DNA of 64,000 nucleotides from JADLGJ01 sp031423615 (GTDB lineage: Bacteria; Omnitrophota; Gorgyraeia; Zapsychrales; JANLHA01). The stretch's first letter is position 1. Each line of letters starts with the position of its first letter. The notes beneath the pieces were generated by a model. That model worked only from the letters and a program-made list of their open reading frames with translations. It made no database searches and was not told where the DNA came from. The position numbers and the translations under genes were made by a program. The stretch spans positions 1 through 64,000 of the forward strand of contig JANPFV010000104.1 in the NCBI GenBank assembly GCA_031423615.1, in the 5' to 3' direction. Below, one piece after another: positions 26,399-35,688 of the stretch.

Positions 26399-27178
26399 AT
26401 GCAAATATTTAAAAAAATATTTTTAGCTTTTTGGTGTCTGCCGATTATTTTTCTGATCTTTGTCTGTCTTATCGCGGATCAGTACACGGTCCCGGTTATG
26501 ATGTATCACAACGTGGGAGAGTCCGCAACGTTTCGCGACGACACGGTCAGCCCCGCCAATCTCGAACGGCAATTGAAATTCCTGAAAAACCGCGGGTATC
26601 AAATCCTCACTTTGGAGCAACTTGTCGAGGGGATCAAAGCGGGTAAAAAGTTCAAGCACAACTGTGTCGCGGTCACCTTCGATGACGGGATGAAGAACAA
26701 TTTTACGCTGGCCTACCCTCTTCTCAGAAAATACGAGATTCCTACAAACTTTTTTATTTCTCCCGGCACCGTTGGGAATGACGATTCCCTTTCGTGGAGC
26801 GATGTCTTAGCCATGAAGGAAGGCGGAATGACTTTCGGCAGTCACGGGATGATTCAGGAATACCTTCCCGGCGTCCCGCTAAAAAAACAGATTTATGAGG
26901 TCCAGGAAAGCAAAAGAATTCTCGAAGCCAAGCTCAATGAACCGATCCATTTTTACGCCTATCCTATCGGCGGATTCAATAACGAAATCAAGACTCTTCT
27001 TAAAAATTCAGGTTACAAAGCGGCTTTCACGACCAATCGTGGGACCGACAAACTGGACAAAGACATTTATGAAATCAACCGTATCCGTTTCGGAGATCAT
27101 GACACTTCCGCTCTTGTTTTAACCGCAAAACTGTCCGGATACTACAACTTGTTCCGCAAACTTAAAAAATCGCAATAA
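26399..27178 (+). CDS. NodB-fold polysaccharide deacetylase with an altered metal site
   Basis: The 259-residue protein has an N-terminal membrane anchor (FLAFWCLPIIFLIFVCLI), then VPVMMYHNVG, the NodB motif 1 VTFDDGMKNN (D95-D96) and FYAYPIGGFN. Motif 2 normally reads H-S/T-x-x-H; here it is GSHGMIQEYL, so H149 is present but the second metal His is Gln153. Activity is therefore doubtful or uses a changed metal site. The intact protein would face the periplasm and act on an N-acetylated glycan. It begins 7 nt after yqeY. Confidence 0.82.
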   Translation: MQIFKKIFLAFWCLPIIFLIFVCLIADQYTVPVMMYHNVGESATFRDDTVSPANLERQLKFLKNRGYQILTLEQLVEGIKAGKKFKHNCVAVTFDDGMKNNFTLAYPLLRKYEIPTNFFISPGTVGNDDSLSWSDVLAMKEGGMTFGSHGMIQEYLPGVPLKKQIYEVQESKRILEAKLNEPIHFYAYPIGGFNNEIKTLLKNSGYKAAFTTNRGTDKLDKDIYEINRIRFGDHDTSALVLTAKLSGYYNLFRKLKKSQ

Positions 27179-27263
27179 TAACATTGTCATTTTCCAAATT
27201 TTATCTTCGGGATTGCGGATTGATCCTCAGGGGATTTAAGGAATGACAAGATGTGAGGAGATT

Positions 27264-30200
27264 ATGTTTAAAGGTGCCACCCCTAAAAATTCCCGCTATC
27301 GTTTAGATGAGGCGGGTAACTTTATTATTCGGGATTACAATCACACGAAACCTTTCAGCAATTTTTTCCCCGGTGTGGCTGGCGTATGGGGAATTCCCAT
27401 GTGGGTTTTTTACGTGAACCGCGGGCAGGCGATCAGCAGCTTCGGCATCGAAAGTAAGGACAAGGCGATTCTGGAGTTTCTTCCGGCGAATAAAGCGTAT
27501 CGGATGACGTCTTTACAAGGTTTTCGCACCTTTATCAAAGTAAGAAAGGGACGTCAGGTTTTATTTTGGGAACCCTTTTTGTCTTCGGGCGGAGCGCAAA
27601 ACCAAATGGTGATCAACAGCCACGAATTGACGATTGAAGATGAGAATAAGGCTCTAGGGCTCAAGATCAGTATTACATATTTTACTTTGCCTGGAGAATC
27701 TTTTCCCGCTTTGATTCGCTGCGTGACTTTGACTAATACCACGAAAAAAAAGTTAGATTTAGAAATTGTCGACGGATTACCTCTCATCTTGCCCTATGGC
27801 ATGCGAGACTGGACGGTCAAAAATATGTCTCGCACGGTTGAAGCCTGGGTCAAGGTGAGAAATCTCAAAGCCAAGGCGCCATTTTATCAGCTCAACGTCG
27901 AGGTGGCCGATACGCCGGACGTCAAGTATATTCAAGAAGGCAATTTTTACTTTGCTTTTACAAGCGACGGCAAAAAAGCGAAAATGCTTGATCCCATCGT
28001 GGAAGCAGCCGTAGTTTTTGGTGATGTGACCGACTTTGTGAATCCGGAAAAATTTTTTACAAAAGGTGAATTTGTTTTGCCTGTCCGCCAGGAAACAGCC
28101 AACCGCACACCTTGCGCCATGTCGTTGTCTAAGGTCGGTTTGGCCCCCGCCGCGCAGCAGACCATGACCTCGGTCATTGGCCAGACATTTTCTCAGGATC
28201 ATTTAAACCGTATTGTGAAAATTACAATGGCCAACGGTTATATCGCGCAAAAAAGAGCAGAGAATAAAATTCTCATTTCCAGTATCCGGAATTATGCGCT
28301 CACCAGCAGTTCTTTTCCGGCTTTTGACATGTATTGCGGGCAGACGTTTCTGGATAATGTCCTTCGCGGCGGACTTCCCGTCAGCGTCGACACCACTGAT
28401 GGAAAAATCGCTTTTAATGTGTATAGCCGCAAACACGGTGACCCGGAACGGGATTATAATTATTTTGTCCTTTCGCCAACCTTTTTTTCTCAGGGCAATG
28501 GAAATTTCCGCGATATCAACCAGAACCGCCGCAACGATGTTTTTTTTAATACCGACGTCAAGGACGCTTCGGTCATTGATTTCTGGAATCTTTTGCAGGC
28601 TGACGGCTTTAACCCTCTGATCGTTAAAGGTATGACTTTTTCTTTTACCGATCCGGAGTATTTAGAAACTCTTTTGCAGGATTTGGTCAAGGGAAAGCAC
28701 GAGCCGCTGCGGGAACTTTTACAAAAAAGTTTTCAACCGGGTGAAGTTTTTAAATGTGTTATGGAAAATGATTTGAAACTCCGTGTTTCTCCTGAAGAAT
28801 TTTTGGAAAAACTTTTGGCCCATGGCCAGCGTCAGATCACGGCCGATCATGGCGAAGGATTTTGGTCGGACCATTGGACATACAATTTGGATTTGATCGA
28901 AAGTTATGCGGGAGTTTATCCTGATCACATCCGGTCCTTGCTCCTGGACAAAAAAGTTTTCAGTTTTTATCATAATTCCCATTATCTGGCGACTCGCGCC
29001 GAACGCTACGTTCTGACTGATAAAGGCGTGCGTCAGTATCATAGTGTCATCGACGGGAGCAAGGAAATCCGGTCGATTGAGGGCGGTAGCAAACTGCGCA
29101 TTGAGGGCGGTAAAGGTGAGGTTTATCATACAACTCTTTTAGTTAAAATTCTCTGTCAGATTACGAACAAGGCCGCGAGTTTTGATCCCAGCGGTGTGGG
29201 ACTCGAGATGGAAGGGGACAAACCCAATTGGTACGATTCGCTTAACGGTTTGCCCGGTCTTTTGGGTTCCTCATTGTCGGAGACGTTGGAACTCAAGCGG
29301 TTGTCGCAATTTTTGTCGGACCATATGGATATTTTTCATATTGAAAATGAAAAAATCACAGTTTTCAGTGAATTAGCCGGGTTTATCCGGGAATTAAAAA
29401 ATGTATTTGAAAAAGAAAAGGATCCGCAATCGGTTTGGCACAAAGCCAATGATGCGAAAGAACATTATCGCTTGGCCATTCGCCAGGGGATTGATGGCCG
29501 GGAAGAATCGTTGGATCTTTCCTTTGTTCGCCATTTTTTAAAGGAGATCAGCGAACGTTGCCGCTATGCGCTGGAACACGCCCGGACACCCGACGGACTG
29601 CTTTCGACTTACTTTTTTCATGAAGTTTTAGATTATGCGCTAATGGATAAAAAAAGCCAGGGTTTACCGCATGTCATGCCGGTTTCTTTCAAGCGTCATG
29701 ACCTGCCGCTTTTTCTTGAAGGCCTTGTGCACGCGCTGAAAATCAATCATGATCCTAAAGACGCAGCCTTGCTCTATCAGAAACTCCGTAAAAGTCCTTT
29801 GTTCGATTCTAAACTGAAGATGTACAAAGTGAATGCTGATATCTCCAGCCAAAGCGAAGAGATCGGCCGCACGAGGATTTTTCCATTGGGTTGGCTGGAA
29901 AATGAATCGATTTGGCTGCATATGCAGTACAAATATCTTCTGGAGGTTTTAAGGAGTGGACTTTATGAACAGTATTATGAAAGTTTTGGGCAAGTCTTGA
30001 TTCCGTTTTTGGACCCGCAAGTGTATGGCCGCAGTATTCTGGAAAATTCTTCTTTTATCGTCAGCAGCCGTCATGAAGACAAAAATTTGCATGGACAGGG
30101 ATTTGTCGCCCGGCTATCTGGAAGTACGGCGGAATTTATTCATATGTGGCTCTTCATGAATGTTGGGCCAAAGCCCTTTCACTGGGACGATAAAAGCGGT

Positions 30201-30533
30201 GTGACCCTGACCTTTAAACCGGCCTTGGCCGGCTGGCTTTTTACCAAGGAAGATCGAGAAATAACCATAGTCAGTAAAGAGCAGGAACTTTTAAAGGTCA
30301 GCCTTCCCAAAAATACCTATGCTTTTAATTTTTTAAGTTCGACCTTGGTCGTTTATCATAATCCCCGGCGGCAGAATACCTTTGGGAACAAAGCCGCGGT
30401 CATCAAAGAAATCGTTCTTAAATATCCCGGACTGCAGCAGCGGGTTTTTTTGACGGACCCCGTAATCCCGTCAAAATACGCGGAGGATATCCGTGAAAAT
30501 AAAATTGAACGGATTGACATCACGCTTTCATGA
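27264..30533 (+). CDS. Very large GH94/cellobiose phosphorylase-like protein
   Basis: The 1,089-residue protein starts like COG3459-type proteins annotated as cellobiose phosphorylases (FSNFFPGVAGVWGIPMWVFY, YVNRGQAISSFGIESKDKAI, LQGFRTFIKV). A beta-sandwich N-terminal region is followed by a helical toroid with QYKYLLEVLRSGLYEQYYES and a C-terminal beta domain. Family members phosphorolyse beta-glucosides; this branch has no assigned substrate, and I could not align the catalytic Asp. It has no signal peptide. GAGGAG before ATG 27264 is a good ribosome-binding site; an ATG 21 nt upstream is in frame but lies on the far side of it. It overlaps the sensor kinase by ATGA. Confidence 0.75.
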   Translation: MFKGATPKNSRYRLDEAGNFIIRDYNHTKPFSNFFPGVAGVWGIPMWVFYVNRGQAISSFGIESKDKAILEFLPANKAYRMTSLQGFRTFIKVRKGRQVLFWEPFLSSGGAQNQMVINSHELTIEDENKALGLKISITYFTLPGESFPALIRCVTLTNTTKKKLDLEIVDGLPLILPYGMRDWTVKNMSRTVEAWVKVRNLKAKAPFYQLNVEVADTPDVKYIQEGNFYFAFTSDGKKAKMLDPIVEAAVVFGDVTDFVNPEKFFTKGEFVLPVRQETANRTPCAMSLSKVGLAPAAQQTMTSVIGQTFSQDHLNRIVKITMANGYIAQKRAENKILISSIRNYALTSSSFPAFDMYCGQTFLDNVLRGGLPVSVDTTDGKIAFNVYSRKHGDPERDYNYFVLSPTFFSQGNGNFRDINQNRRNDVFFNTDVKDASVIDFWNLLQADGFNPLIVKGMTFSFTDPEYLETLLQDLVKGKHEPLRELLQKSFQPGEVFKCVMENDLKLRVSPEEFLEKLLAHGQRQITADHGEGFWSDHWTYNLDLIESYAGVYPDHIRSLLLDKKVFSFYHNSHYLATRAERYVLTDKGVRQYHSVIDGSKEIRSIEGGSKLRIEGGKGEVYHTTLLVKILCQITNKAASFDPSGVGLEMEGDKPNWYDSLNGLPGLLGSSLSETLELKRLSQFLSDHMDIFHIENEKITVFSELAGFIRELKNVFEKEKDPQSVWHKANDAKEHYRLAIRQGIDGREESLDLSFVRHFLKEISERCRYALEHARTPDGLLSTYFFHEVLDYALMDKKSQGLPHVMPVSFKRHDLPLFLEGLVHALKINHDPKDAALLYQKLRKSPLFDSKLKMYKVNADISSQSEEIGRTRIFPLGWLENESIWLHMQYKYLLEVLRSGLYEQYYESFGQVLIPFLDPQVYGRSILENSSFIVSSRHEDKNLHGQGFVARLSGSTAEFIHMWLFMNVGPKPFHWDDKSGVTLTFKPALAGWLFTKEDREITIVSKEQELLKVSLPKNTYAFNFLSSTLVVYHNPRRQNTFGNKAAVIKEIVLKYPGLQQRVFLTDPVIPSKYAEDIRENKIERIDITLS

Positions 30534-32179
30534 AAATTGCCGATAAAATTGCCATTCTAGTCCTTTTTCTCATTGCCGCGTTAAGCATCAATACTTTTAT
30601 CGCCCTGCGTCAAGTCAACCGGATTGGTGAACAATTGCGGGAAGTCGCAGACAAGGACATTGTCTTGACCAATGTGGGAAACAGGGTGACCCGCAATTAT
30701 CTTGAAAATGCCCTGCGCTTTCAATCATTGCTTAATATCGGCGATGAATTGGCTTTTGCGCCGATGCCGTCCTCGCGCCGGCAGTATCTTTTAAGTCACA
30801 TCACTAATATCAAAGGGAGCTTTGATCGCCTCACTCAAGCGACGGGTCAATCGATCCGGGAGGGCAAGGACTTGATTCGCCGGAACTTACTTAAGCCGGC
30901 CAGTTTTTCTGCCGCCCAAGAGTTGCGTCAGTCCGGTGAAATTTTAGATAAAATCGAAGCTTCCTACATGGCCTACGACAAACTTTTTAACGAAATCTTT
31001 GCAATGGTGAGTTCCGGAAATTATGAATTGTCCTTGGAAGATCTGGGGCGGGTCCATCAAAAGGAAAAGGTCCTCGCCGATAAAATTACATTTTTGCTGA
31101 GCGAAATCAGACAATCCACGGAAAAAACCTTGCTCAAAGCCAGCCGCGAGGAAAGATTATCCCGGGAGACTTTGTTTGTGAGCTTGATCGGTATTATTTT
31201 TATCAGCCTTTTGACGTCATTATTCTTGATCCGGAGTTTTTCTCTTCCGCTCAAAGAGCTGGTCACTGCGGCCAAGCAGATTGGAGCGGGAAATTTTAAG
31301 GTGAATTTGGACACCCAGCGTCGTGACGAGATCGGTGAAGTGAGTGAGGCTTTCGCCGTTATGACCCTACAGCTCGAGGAATTTAAAACGGAAATTGAAA
31401 AACAAAAGGACATTTTGATGTGGCATTTGGAATTGACCAAAAACCAGAAGCAGGACATCGAGAAGGTCAACACGGAGTTAGACCGTTTTGTCCATACGGT
31501 CAGTCATGATATGGCCGCGCCGTTGACGGGGATTGAAGGCTACGGCGCATTTCTAGAGCAACATTATATGGACAAGCTCGATGAGAAAGGGCAACGGAGT
31601 TTGGTGGGTTTGCGGCGGGGGACCAAACGGCTGACGGCCATGATCAAAGATTTGCTGGCCTTGACGAGGATCTCCCGGATTAAAAACCCTTATGAACGAG
31701 TGGATATCCGCGGACTCTTGGATACAGTTTTAGAACGGTTAGAATATATGATACGGGAAAACCGCGCCGAAGTCATTATCGCTTCACCTCTGCCCCATGT
31801 GGTTTGTGATCGCATCAAATTGACAGAAGTTTTTGATAATCTGATCAATAACGCTGTTAAATTTTCTGCCGCCAAAAATACCGTGCCTTGTATTGAGATA
31901 GGCTGTACGGAGCATGCGGATAATTTTGAGTTTTATGTGCGCGATAACGGCATCGGTGTGGCTGCCGAAAATCACGAGGAAATCTTCGGTATTTTTAAAC
32001 GATTGGGAGATGCTGCGCTATACGATGGGACAGGCGCGGGGTTAAGCATTGTCAAGGCAGGTGTAGAAGACCAGGGCGGCAAGGTCTGGGTGCAGTCCAA
32101 GCTCGACGAGGGCGCTACATTTTACTTTACGATACCCAAAGGTCTCAAAGTCACAATGTCAAAAATGGTCACATCTTGA
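30530..32179 (+). CDS. HAMP sensor histidine kinase
   Basis: The 549-residue protein has a membrane helix at the N-terminus (IAILVLFLIAALSINTFI), a periplasmic four-helix-type sensor to about 215, a second helix (LFVSLIGIIFISLLTSLFLI), then HAMP and a coiled linker. The phospho-accepting H326 sits in TVSHDMAAPLTGIEG. The ATPase domain has EVFDNLINNAVKF, YVRDNGIGV and GTGAGLSIVKAGVE. No response regulator follows, so it is an orphan. It starts inside the stop of the GH94-like gene, suggesting that it senses a state linked to that enzyme. Confidence 0.92.
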   Translation: MKIADKIAILVLFLIAALSINTFIALRQVNRIGEQLREVADKDIVLTNVGNRVTRNYLENALRFQSLLNIGDELAFAPMPSSRRQYLLSHITNIKGSFDRLTQATGQSIREGKDLIRRNLLKPASFSAAQELRQSGEILDKIEASYMAYDKLFNEIFAMVSSGNYELSLEDLGRVHQKEKVLADKITFLLSEIRQSTEKTLLKASREERLSRETLFVSLIGIIFISLLTSLFLIRSFSLPLKELVTAAKQIGAGNFKVNLDTQRRDEIGEVSEAFAVMTLQLEEFKTEIEKQKDILMWHLELTKNQKQDIEKVNTELDRFVHTVSHDMAAPLTGIEGYGAFLEQHYMDKLDEKGQRSLVGLRRGTKRLTAMIKDLLALTRISRIKNPYERVDIRGLLDTVLERLEYMIRENRAEVIIASPLPHVVCDRIKLTEVFDNLINNAVKFSAAKNTVPCIEIGCTEHADNFEFYVRDNGIGVAAENHEEIFGIFKRLGDAALYDGTGAGLSIVKAGVEDQGGKVWVQSKLDEGATFYFTIPKGLKVTMSKMVTS

Positions 32180-32203
32180 CAAATTTTTTAAAAGTTTTAA
32201 AAT
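32176..32203 (+). promoter_or_regulatory. Strong sigma70-like promoter of the moxR-bat operon
   Basis: TTGACA (32176-32181) overlaps the stop codon of the kinase gene. TAAAAT (32198-32203) follows after 16 nt. The roughly 75-nt leader to ATG 32288 is extremely AT-rich and contains the palindrome AATTTTTAAAAATT at 32225-32238. This is the best consensus match in the window next to the rpsB promoter. Confidence 0.6.
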
Positions 32204-32287
32204 ATTTTTTATCCTGCCTTATTAAATTTTTAAAAATTCCAATGTTGCTAAAATAAATTTTATTATTTCCTTAAGGAGGAAGTGTTT

Positions 32288-33283
32288 ATGAGTGAAGTCA
32301 ATATCAGCGCCATCACCGAAAAAGTAAAAAAAGAAAGCAGCTTCGTCGCGGCTTTGGTCATGGAAGTCGATAAAGTCTTGATCGGACAAAGATACCTGTT
32401 GGAACGTTTGCTCGTTGGACTTTTGGCCAATGGACACATTCTTGTTGAAGGGGTGCCCGGTCTCGCCAAGACGACGGCCGTCAAGACCTTGGCGGCAACG
32501 ATTCAGGCCAAATTTCAGCGTTTACAGTTTACTCCCGACATGTTGCCCGCGGATTTGACCGGCACCTTGATTTATGACCAGCATACGGGGCAGTTCAATG
32601 TGAAAAAAGGACCTTTGTTTGCCAACCTGATTCTGGCTGATGAAATCAACCGCGCGCCGGCGAAGGTCCAAAGCGCTTTGCTGGAAGCCATGCAAGAACG
32701 TCAGATTACAATCGGCGCCGAAACATTGAAACTGGAAGATCCTTTCCTTGTTCTGGCCACGCAAAATCCCATTGAGCAAGAAGGGACGTATCCTTTGCCC
32801 GAAGCCCAGGTTGACCGGTTTATGCTCAAAGTCAAAATCACCTATCCAACCAAGGAAGAGGAGCTTAAAATTTTACGCCGGATGTCTTTTACGAAAACCC
32901 ATTTGAAAGTCCAGAATATTGTGACCACAGACGATATTCTGCGCGCTCGCAGTGTGGTCGACGAAATTTATATGGATGAAAAAATCGAAAAATATATTGT
33001 CGATATTGTCGAAGCGACCCGCCACCCGGAGCAATATAAGTTGGCGGATCTTAAAGGTTTGATCCAATACGGGGCTTCCCCGCGGGCCACGATTTATTTG
33101 GCGATTGCATCGAAAGCCTACGCCTTTTTGCAAGGCCGGGGATATGTGACGCCGCAGGATGTTAAGACCATCGGCGCCGATGTTTTACGCCACCGGTTAA
33201 TTGTCAGTTATGAAGCCGAAGCCGAAGAAAAAACGTCCGAGGACATCATTGCCCGTATATTTAGTGAAGTGGAAGTTCCTTAA
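32288..33283 (+). CDS. moxR: MoxR-family AAA+ ATPase
   Basis: The 331-residue protein has Walker A GVPGLAKTTAVKTL near residue 55, Walker B LILADEINRAP, sensor LATQNPIEQEGTYPLPEAQ and DRFMLK, all diagnostic of MoxR. MoxR proteins act as chaperones that mature the von Willebrand factor A proteins encoded beside them. AAGGAGGA at 32273-32280 favours ATG 32288 over the in-frame GTG at 32282. It leads an eight-gene operon. Confidence 0.95.
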   Translation: MSEVNISAITEKVKKESSFVAALVMEVDKVLIGQRYLLERLLVGLLANGHILVEGVPGLAKTTAVKTLAATIQAKFQRLQFTPDMLPADLTGTLIYDQHTGQFNVKKGPLFANLILADEINRAPAKVQSALLEAMQERQITIGAETLKLEDPFLVLATQNPIEQEGTYPLPEAQVDRFMLKVKITYPTKEEELKILRRMSFTKTHLKVQNIVTTDDILRARSVVDEIYMDEKIEKYIVDIVEATRHPEQYKLADLKGLIQYGASPRATIYLAIASKAYAFLQGRGYVTPQDVKTIGADVLRHRLIVSYEAEAEEKTSEDIIARIFSEVEVP

Positions 33284-33288
33284 ATGCC

Positions 33289-34185
33289 ATGATTCCCAAA
33301 TATCTATTTAAGAAAGTCCGTCGCATTGAGATTATGACGTCCCGTCTGGTCACCGATGTTTTTGCCGGACAATATCACAGTGTTTTCAAAGGTCGCGGCC
33401 TGGAATTCGATGAGGTGCGCGAATATTTTCCCGGGGACGATGTGCGCACCATCGACTGGAATGTCACCGCCCGCACCGGCAAGACCCATATCAAGAAATA
33501 CGTTGAGGAACGCGAACTGACCGTCATGCTTTTAGTCGATGTTTCCCGTTCGTGCCGGTTTGCCAGCGTCAAAGAACTGAAAAGTCAATTGGCCGCCGAA
33601 ATTGCCGCCCTCTTGGCTTTCTCAGCCATCCGCAACAATGATAAAATCGGCCTCATCATTTTTACTGATAAAATTGAAAAATTTATCCCTCCCGTTAAAG
33701 GCCCCAAAAATGTTTTACGTTTGATTCGCGAGATCCTTTTTTTTAAGCCGCAGAATACCGGTACCGATATGGCACTGGCTTTGGATTATTTGAGTAAGGT
33801 GAGCACGCGCAAAAGTGTGGCTTTTCTCATTTCCGATTTTCTTGCCGGGTCTGCGGACGCCAGCGGCCGTTTGAAAAAAGCCTTGGGGTTGGCCAATCGC
33901 CGCCACGATCTGATCGCCATTACCCTTAATGACCGCCGGGAAAAGGAATTTCCTGATTGCGGATTGTTAATGCTCGAGGATGCAGAAACCGGCCGCGTGA
34001 CTATGGTGGACACAAGTTCTTCGGCGGTGAGAGAGGAATACCGCGCCGCATCTCTGGTGCGTTTGAAAAACCGCCAGCGCTTGTTTAGTTCCGTGGGAAT
34101 GGACCATATCGATATTGCGACCGATGCGTCGTACAGTGATGAGATCGTAAAATTTTTTTTGAAACGCCGTAAAAGGAAAACTTAA
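33289..34185 (+). CDS. DUF58 domain protein
   Basis: The 298-residue protein carries the DUF58 core GRGLEFDEVREYFPGDDVR followed by TIDWNVTARTG and a VWA-like strand LLVDVSRSC. There is no membrane helix at the N-terminus, so it is cytoplasmic or membrane-peripheral. It is the constant companion of MoxR and lies 5 nt after it. Function is unproven in the family; a role in assembling the VWA complex is inferred. Confidence 0.93.
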   Translation: MIPKYLFKKVRRIEIMTSRLVTDVFAGQYHSVFKGRGLEFDEVREYFPGDDVRTIDWNVTARTGKTHIKKYVEERELTVMLLVDVSRSCRFASVKELKSQLAAEIAALLAFSAIRNNDKIGLIIFTDKIEKFIPPVKGPKNVLRLIREILFFKPQNTGTDMALALDYLSKVSTRKSVAFLISDFLAGSADASGRLKKALGLANRRHDLIAITLNDRREKEFPDCGLLMLEDAETGRVTMVDTSSSAVREEYRAASLVRLKNRQRLFSSVGMDHIDIATDASYSDEIVKFFLKRRKRKT

Positions 34186-34186
34186 A

Positions 34187-34690
34187 ATGCCTGTCGCAGA
34201 TTTAAAAGATGTCCGTCCACCGGTGGATTTGCCGCCCAATTATTTTTTGTTGTTTGTATTTTTGGGCCTTATCGTTTTGGCCGCGTTATTTTTCTTATTT
34301 TGTTGGCTTCTGCCCAGGCTTAAGTCAAAGACGGCCGTGCCGGTTGTGGTCCGTCCGGCGTGGGAAATCGCCAACGAAGAATTGGCGGCCCTGGAGAAAG
34401 AAAATCTTCCCGGGCGCGGCGAAGCCAAGGAATATTTCAGCCGTCTTTCCGACATTGTCCGTCATTATCTTGAACGCCGGTTTTCCGTTAGTGCTCCGGA
34501 AATGACGACGGATGAATTTTTGTTGCATGTCAAAACCATGGTCGTACTCCACGATCAACACAAGGAATCGTTAAAGGAATTTTTGATCGCAAGCGACATG
34601 GTAAAATTCGCGCGTTACGGTTCATCGGTTGGAGAAATGACCAAGGCTTTTACGGTCGCCAAACGTTTAGTAGATGAGACGATACCCTGA
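34187..34690 (+). CDS. DUF4381-family membrane protein of the Bat operon
   Basis: The 167-residue protein has a short N-terminal tail (LKDVRPPVDLPPNYF), one membrane helix (LLFVFLGLIVLAALFFLFCW), and a cytoplasmic helical domain with YFSRLSDIVRHYLERRF and DMVKFARYG, which matches DUF4381. AAGGAAA precedes the ATG. Its stop shares one base with the batA start (TGATG). Confidence 0.88.
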   Translation: MPVADLKDVRPPVDLPPNYFLLFVFLGLIVLAALFFLFCWLLPRLKSKTAVPVVVRPAWEIANEELAALEKENLPGRGEAKEYFSRLSDIVRHYLERRFSVSAPEMTTDEFLLHVKTMVVLHDQHKESLKEFLIASDMVKFARYGSSVGEMTKAFTVAKRLVDETIP

Positions 34691-35688
34691 TGATTTTTAA
34701 AGACCCTTTAGTTTTGGTTTTTGTTCCCGTCATGGTATTGCTGGCGTTGTGGTTTACACGCCGAAATCAAAACGCCGGCCTGCGTTTTCCTTCCGACGAT
34801 TTAGTCCAGACGCTGACTAAGACATGGAAAATTCGTTTGGCCAAAACACCGTTTTATTTTCGTTTATTGGCCTTGGGCTTGTTGGTCGTGGCCTTGGCCG
34901 GTCCGCGTTCGGTTCTTGAAGAAACCAAGCACGAAAGCGAAGGGATTGATATCGTGCTGGCCATTGATGGTTCGGGTAGTATGGCGGCCTTAGATTTTAC
35001 TTTGCATGGTCAGCGTTACAATCGTCTGGACGTGGTTAAGGATGTTGTTAAAGAATTTATCGATGCTCGCACTTCGGACCGCATCGGTCTGGTGGCTTTC
35101 GGCGGGCGGGCTTACACCGTGAGTCCATTGACGACCGATTATATTTGGCTGAAAACGAATTTGGAACGGATCACGCTGAATATGATGGACGATGGCACGG
35201 CGATCGGTTCGGCGATCAGTGCATCCTTATCGCGTTTGGAAAAAAGCCAGGCCAAAAGTAAAATCATTATTCTTCTGACTGATGGAATAAACAATCGCGG
35301 CAAGATTGATCCTTTGTCGGCGGCGAAAGCGGCACAGGCTTTGGGTGTAAAAATTTATACGATCGGCGCGGGAACCAACGGCGTGGCGCCTGTCCCGGTA
35401 GCGCAAGACATGTGGGGTCAGCAGGTCTATCAAAATATGGCGGTTGAAATTGACGAAGAGACCCTTAAAACGGTGGCCTCGTTAACCGGCGGAAAATATT
35501 TTCGGGCGACGGACACAGATTCTTTGCGCCAGGTGTATAAAGAAATCGACCGTTTGGAAAAAACGAAGATTGAGGAAACGGGTTATCGGGAATATAAGGA
35601 ATTGTTTGGATATTTCCTTAGCGCCGCATGGCTCCTCTTGGTGGCGGCGCTTATTCTGGAAAACACTTTACTTTTGAGGTTGCCTTAA
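34690..35688 (+). CDS. batA: BatA, membrane-anchored VWA-domain protein
   Basis: The 332-residue protein has two N-terminal hydrophobic segments, then a VWA domain with a complete MIDAS (D93-G-S-G-S97, later LTDGINNRG), and a C-terminal membrane helix (LFGYFLSAAWLLLVAALIL). The order moxR-DUF58-DUF4381-batA-batB-batC-batD-batE is the classic Bacteroides aerotolerance layout. The complex is thought to act in the envelope, possibly in stress tolerance; the molecular task is unknown. Confidence 0.93.
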   Translation: MIFKDPLVLVFVPVMVLLALWFTRRNQNAGLRFPSDDLVQTLTKTWKIRLAKTPFYFRLLALGLLVVALAGPRSVLEETKHESEGIDIVLAIDGSGSMAALDFTLHGQRYNRLDVVKDVVKEFIDARTSDRIGLVAFGGRAYTVSPLTTDYIWLKTNLERITLNMMDDGTAIGSAISASLSRLEKSQAKSKIIILLTDGINNRGKIDPLSAAKAAQALGVKIYTIGAGTNGVAPVPVAQDMWGQQVYQNMAVEIDEETLKTVASLTGGKYFRATDTDSLRQVYKEIDRLEKTKIEETGYREYKELFGYFLSAAWLLLVAALILENTLLLRLP

